Shown here: one piece after another, positions 5,877 through 7,858 of the stretch
Layout of the letters: each line of letters opens with the position of its first letter
Numbering within the stretch: the first letter of the stretch is position 1
Program-made: the position numbers and the translations under genes
NCBI GenBank assembly: GCA_043802865.1
Contig: JAZDKQ010000030.1
Coordinates: 1-7,858 of the forward strand
DNA from: JAPLXD01 sp043802865
Lineage (GTDB): Bacteria > Patescibacteriota > Minisyncoccia > Moranbacterales > UBA11712
Length of the DNA stretch: 7,858 nucleotides
Direction of reading: 5' to 3'
The notes under the pieces: model-generated
What the model saw: the letters and a program-made list of their open reading frames with translations, nothing else
The model's database searches: none
What the model was told of the DNA's origin: nothing

Positions 5877-6891
5877 GGCAATAATGATTACATCTTCAAG
5901 CGAACAAACCGACGACACAAAGCTCGACATCACTCTTCGCCCCCAAAATTTCGAAGAATATTTCGGCCAGCAAAAAACGAAGAAAAACCTACGGATTTTG
6001 ATAGATGCCGCCAAAAAAAGGAAAGAGCCAATTGAGCATGTTTTGCTCTATGGCCCAGCGGGACTGGGAAAAACGACCCTCGCTTATATCATTGCCAACG
6101 AAATGGGCGCGAATATTCGCGTCACTTCCGGCCCGGCTATTGAAAAAGTGGGCGATCTTGGATCAATTCTCACCAATCTTGGCGACGGCGATATTCTTTT
6201 TATCGATGAAATTCACCGCCTCAACAAATTGATTGAGGAAGTACTTTATCCCGCCATGGAAGATTTCAAGCTGGATATCATCATTGGAAAAGGCCCATCA
6301 GCCAAAACTTTGCAGCTCGATCTCCCCCGCTTTACTTTGATAGGAGCTACTACGCGATTGGGCGCCATTTCTTCCCCTCTTCGCAACCGCTTCGGCGTCA
6401 TCAACCGGTTGGAATTCTATGAAAACGATGAAATTGAAAGCATAGTCCACCGCTCCTCAAAAATACTTTCCGCTCCGATCGACAGCGCCGGCGCGAAAAC
6501 CGTTTCTCAATCCAGCCGCCGCACCCCGCGAGTTGCCAACCGGCTCTTGAAACGGGTTCGCGATTTCACGCAGGTGTCGGACAGTGATACAATAACAGAA
6601 GAATTGTGCCGCGCGGCTTTTGCCAATCTTGAAATCGATGAATTGGGACTCGAGCCGACGGATCGGCAAATTCTTCGGACAATAATCGAAAAATTCAACG
6701 GCGGACCGGTCGGCATCACAACCATCGCCGCCGCAACAAGCGAAGAAGTGGAGACGATCGAAGATGTCTATGAACCATTTCTCCTCCAAATCGGCTTCCT
6801 CACCCGCACCCCCCGCGGAAGAATGGCAACAGAAGCGGCCTACAAGCATTTGGGGATAAAATATAATAAAGAGCAAGATAAATTGTTTTAA
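5875..6891 (+). CDS. ruvB: Holliday junction branch migration DNA helicase RuvB
   Basis: Full-length RuvB, 338 residues from the first ATG (E. coli 336). Hexameric rings of this AAA+ ATPase pump DNA through RuvA-bound Holliday junctions during recombination repair. Seen: the start of the RuvB N-domain (LRPQNFEEYFGQ, 21-32), Walker A GPAGLGKTT (60-68, K66), Walker B LFIDEIH (108-114), sensor 1 region IGATTRLG (156-163), arginine-finger region RNRFG (170-174), sensor 2 region TPRVANRLLKRVRDF (217-231), and a C-terminal winged helix (GGPVGITTIAA 276-286, EPFLLQIGFLTRTPRGRMA 300-318). The usual RSRGTPR is SSRRTPR here (213-219), a small departure. The start is uncertain: the promoter's TATAAT overlaps the ATG at 5875, so a leaderless start at 5884 (335 residues, beginning MITSSSEQ) is more likely from that promoter. 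A read-through transcript could use GAGGGA (5858-5863) as a weak Shine-Dalgarno for 5875. ruvA and ruvC are not in the window. Confidence 0.98.
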   Translation: MAIMITSSSEQTDDTKLDITLRPQNFEEYFGQQKTKKNLRILIDAAKKRKEPIEHVLLYGPAGLGKTTLAYIIANEMGANIRVTSGPAIEKVGDLGSILTNLGDGDILFIDEIHRLNKLIEEVLYPAMEDFKLDIIIGKGPSAKTLQLDLPRFTLIGATTRLGAISSPLRNRFGVINRLEFYENDEIESIVHRSSKILSAPIDSAGAKTVSQSSRRTPRVANRLLKRVRDFTQVSDSDTITEELCRAAFANLEIDELGLEPTDRQILRTIIEKFNGGPVGITTIAAATSEEVETIEDVYEPFLLQIGFLTRTPRGRMATEAAYKHLGIKYNKEQDKLF

Positions 6892-6901
6892 TTCTATTCC
6901 T

Positions 6902-7420
6902 ATGGGCGTAAAAGACTTATTTTCAAATCACACAAAATATATTTCGCGCAAACGCACGAGAGGAGATTATCGATATGATCCATCTTTTCGGGAGATAATG
7001 CGCGATCCTGCGATAGCAAAAGTTCTCGATCGACCAGACGAGCAAAAAAAATTTCACGATCTTTTGAGAGAAAAGGCCAAAGATGGAAAAGTAGATGTTC
7101 ATGATATGAAAAAAATTGCCTACGAACTCGCGCATGGAAAAGTTGAGGATATCTCGAGCACAGAAGGACGTTCGATCGCAAGGGCATTTTTTCCAGAAAG
7201 CTCGAGAAGATATGAACATGACGAATCTGAAACGATCAAAAGTACAGACGAAGACAGAACAAAAACCACTAAAAATTCTGCTAGCCAGACGATGAAAGTC
7301 ACCCCTGCTTTTTTCGCTTCGCGCGCTAAATCGGCTCGTACTTCCTCCAATTCTGAAAAAAAGGAAAACAAAAAAACAAGTTTCTTTGATGCAATGCAAA
7401 GCGTGAGACGCAATAAGTAA
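6902..7420 (+). CDS. Hypothetical charged protein, 172 residues
   Basis: I do not recognise this protein. It starts 10 bases after the ruvB stop with no Shine-Dalgarno; a TATAAT at 6862-6867 inside the end of ruvB could be a -10 box, but no good -35 accompanies it. Residues 1-85 are charged and probably helical (EQKKFHDLLREKAKDGKV, 47-64). Residues about 100-160 are rich in S, T, K, E and N and look disordered; the end (FFDAMQSVRR, 161-170) is more ordered. There is no signal peptide, membrane helix or cysteine. The stretch KDGKVDVHD (60-68) recalls the second half of an EF-hand loop, but lacks the first acidic positions. Base composition resembles ruvB and the frame is open throughout, so it is very likely a real gene. 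Its position between ruvB and two membrane-protein genes gives no clear hint of function. Confidence 0.75.
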   Translation: MGVKDLFSNHTKYISRKRTRGDYRYDPSFREIMRDPAIAKVLDRPDEQKKFHDLLREKAKDGKVDVHDMKKIAYELAHGKVEDISSTEGRSIARAFFPESSRRYEHDESETIKSTDEDRTKTTKNSASQTMKVTPAFFASRAKSARTSSNSEKKENKKTSFFDAMQSVRRNK

Positions 7421-7441
7421 TCTCAGCAAGTAAACTAAGCC

Positions 7442-7663
7442 ATGTCCTCAATCATCATCACTCTCTATTCCATCCTCGTCATTATTTTCATCGCCTTTGG
7501 AGCGGCGATTGTTTTTCATTTGCTTTATTACAAAATCAATCGTAAAGTTTCGGGAGTTATGTCGCTTATTTATATCATTGGCGCCGTTTTGCTGATTATT
7601 TCGAATTTTGTGTTATTTAGACAAGTCAACTGGGAGCAGATATTCGGAAATTTTCATCTATAA
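7442..7663 (+). CDS. Small two-helix membrane protein, 73 residues
   Basis: A hypothetical integral membrane protein. Helix 1 spans about residues 4-30 and helix 2 about 38-59, joined by a short basic loop KINRK (31-35) that should face the cytoplasm, with a short hydrophilic tail (QVNWEQIFGNFHL). By the positive-inside rule both ends would be outside. It starts 21 bases after the preceding stop with no Shine-Dalgarno and is followed by a palindrome and a PH-domain membrane protein gene. No family is recognised. The long hydrophobic segments and consistent gene order support a real gene. Confidence 0.7.
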   Translation: MSSIIITLYSILVIIFIAFGAAIVFHLLYYKINRKVSGVMSLIYIIGAVLLIISNFVLFRQVNWEQIFGNFHL

Positions 7664-7667
7664 TCCA

Positions 7668-7695
7668 GTAGAGACGCGATTAATCGCGTCTCTAC
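7668..7695. repeat. Perfect 28-nt palindrome
   Basis: The half-site GTAGAGACGCGATT (7668-7681) is followed at once by its exact reverse complement (7682-7695), with no spacer. It lies in the 43-base gap between the two-helix membrane protein and the PH-domain gene. There is no T-run after it, so it is not a standard terminator. Palindromes with this GAGACGCG/CGCGTCTC core resemble short dispersed intergenic repeats I associate with several bacterial genomes, including cyanobacteria and CPR; copy number here cannot be judged from one window. Confidence 0.9.
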
Positions 7696-7706
7696 GAAGC
7701 AAGCAT

Positions 7707-7858
7707 ATGTTTGGAGAAATAAATTTTCCGGGACAACACGATGACGAGCAAGTGATTCTTTTCCTGCGCCGGCATTGGTTCATTTTTTTGATGCAATTGC
7801 TTCTCATCATCACCGCCATCATAGGCCTCATTTTGATATATGTTTTCTTCAATCTTTT
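7707..7858 (+). CDS. PH-domain-like membrane protein, 5' end only
   Basis: The first 50 codons of a plus-strand gene that runs off the window. The start MFGEINFPGQHDDEQVILFL is followed by RRHWFIFL and one long hydrophobic helix (about 24-50). A PGQ-x-x-DE-x-V start, an RRHW motif and then membrane helices is typical of bacterial PH-domain (bPH) membrane proteins common in CPR genomes, in which one or two helices precede the PH-like beta-sandwich. The PH domain itself is not visible, so the call rests on the N-terminus. The ATG at 7707 has no Shine-Dalgarno and lies 11 bases after the palindrome. Confidence 0.55.
   Translation, partial: MFGEINFPGQHDDEQVILFLRRHWFIFLMQLLLIITAIIGLILIYVFFNL

Noticed and set aside
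6902..7420. EF-hand in the 172-residue protein (KDGKVDVHD)
   Set aside because: The first and third ligand positions of the loop are not acidic as required, and no second hand is present.
7658..7852. 64-codon minus-strand frame over the palindrome and PH-like gene
   Set aside because: Its low-complexity cysteine- and arginine-rich translation is the reverse reading of a transmembrane coding sequence; the plus-strand reading fits a known family better.
1..7858. CRISPR array, tRNA, rRNA, insertion sequence or integrase
   Set aside because: No regularly spaced repeats, no cloverleaf or rRNA signature, and no transposase or integrase motifs were found on either strand.

Overview
The window looks like a stretch of chromosome from a Candidate Phyla Radiation (Patescibacteria) bacterium. 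This is an inference from three things. The proteins resemble types common in those genomes (a type IV pilus/type II secretion ATPase, a small GH1 glycosidase, an EamA-like transporter, a PH-domain membrane protein). Almost no start codon has a Shine-Dalgarno sequence. Gene spacing is very tight. TGA is used as a stop (end of the radical SAM gene) and never appears inside the long reading frames, so the recoded-TGA lineages (Gracilibacteria, Absconditabacteria) are unlikely.

Layout. Minus strand, left side: the 5' end of an EamA-like transporter (cut by the window edge) lies 10 bases downstream of a complete GH1 beta-glycosidase, probably as an operon. A divergent intergenic region (1360-1475) carries a perfect 12-bp inverted repeat that fits exactly between the candidate -35 boxes of the two outward promoters. 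Plus strand, centre: a 1014-residue GspE/PilB-type ATPase contains two complete, intact ATPase cores in tandem. Ten bases later comes an AT-rich radical SAM/SPASM gene.

Next is a 273-base gene-free stretch. It holds a candidate structured RNA (about 5621-5777) closed by a 15-bp helix, a terminator-like hairpin, and a near-consensus promoter whose -10 box overlaps the first possible ATG of ruvB. ruvB (Holliday-junction branch migration motor) follows, then an unrecognised charged protein, a two-helix membrane protein, a perfect 28-nt palindrome, and the start of a PH-domain membrane protein that runs off the window.

The genes do not form one obvious pathway. The ATPase would power pilus assembly or secretion, but no pilC, pilT, pilD or pilin gene is in view. 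The radical SAM/SPASM enzyme has the full cysteine pattern of a peptide or protein maturase, with no substrate gene beside it. The most unusual items are the tandem double-ATPase, the unidentified structured RNA after the radical SAM gene, and the promoter evidence that ruvB and the GH1 gene are read from leaderless or nearly leaderless mRNAs. I could not assign the RNA to any family I know.
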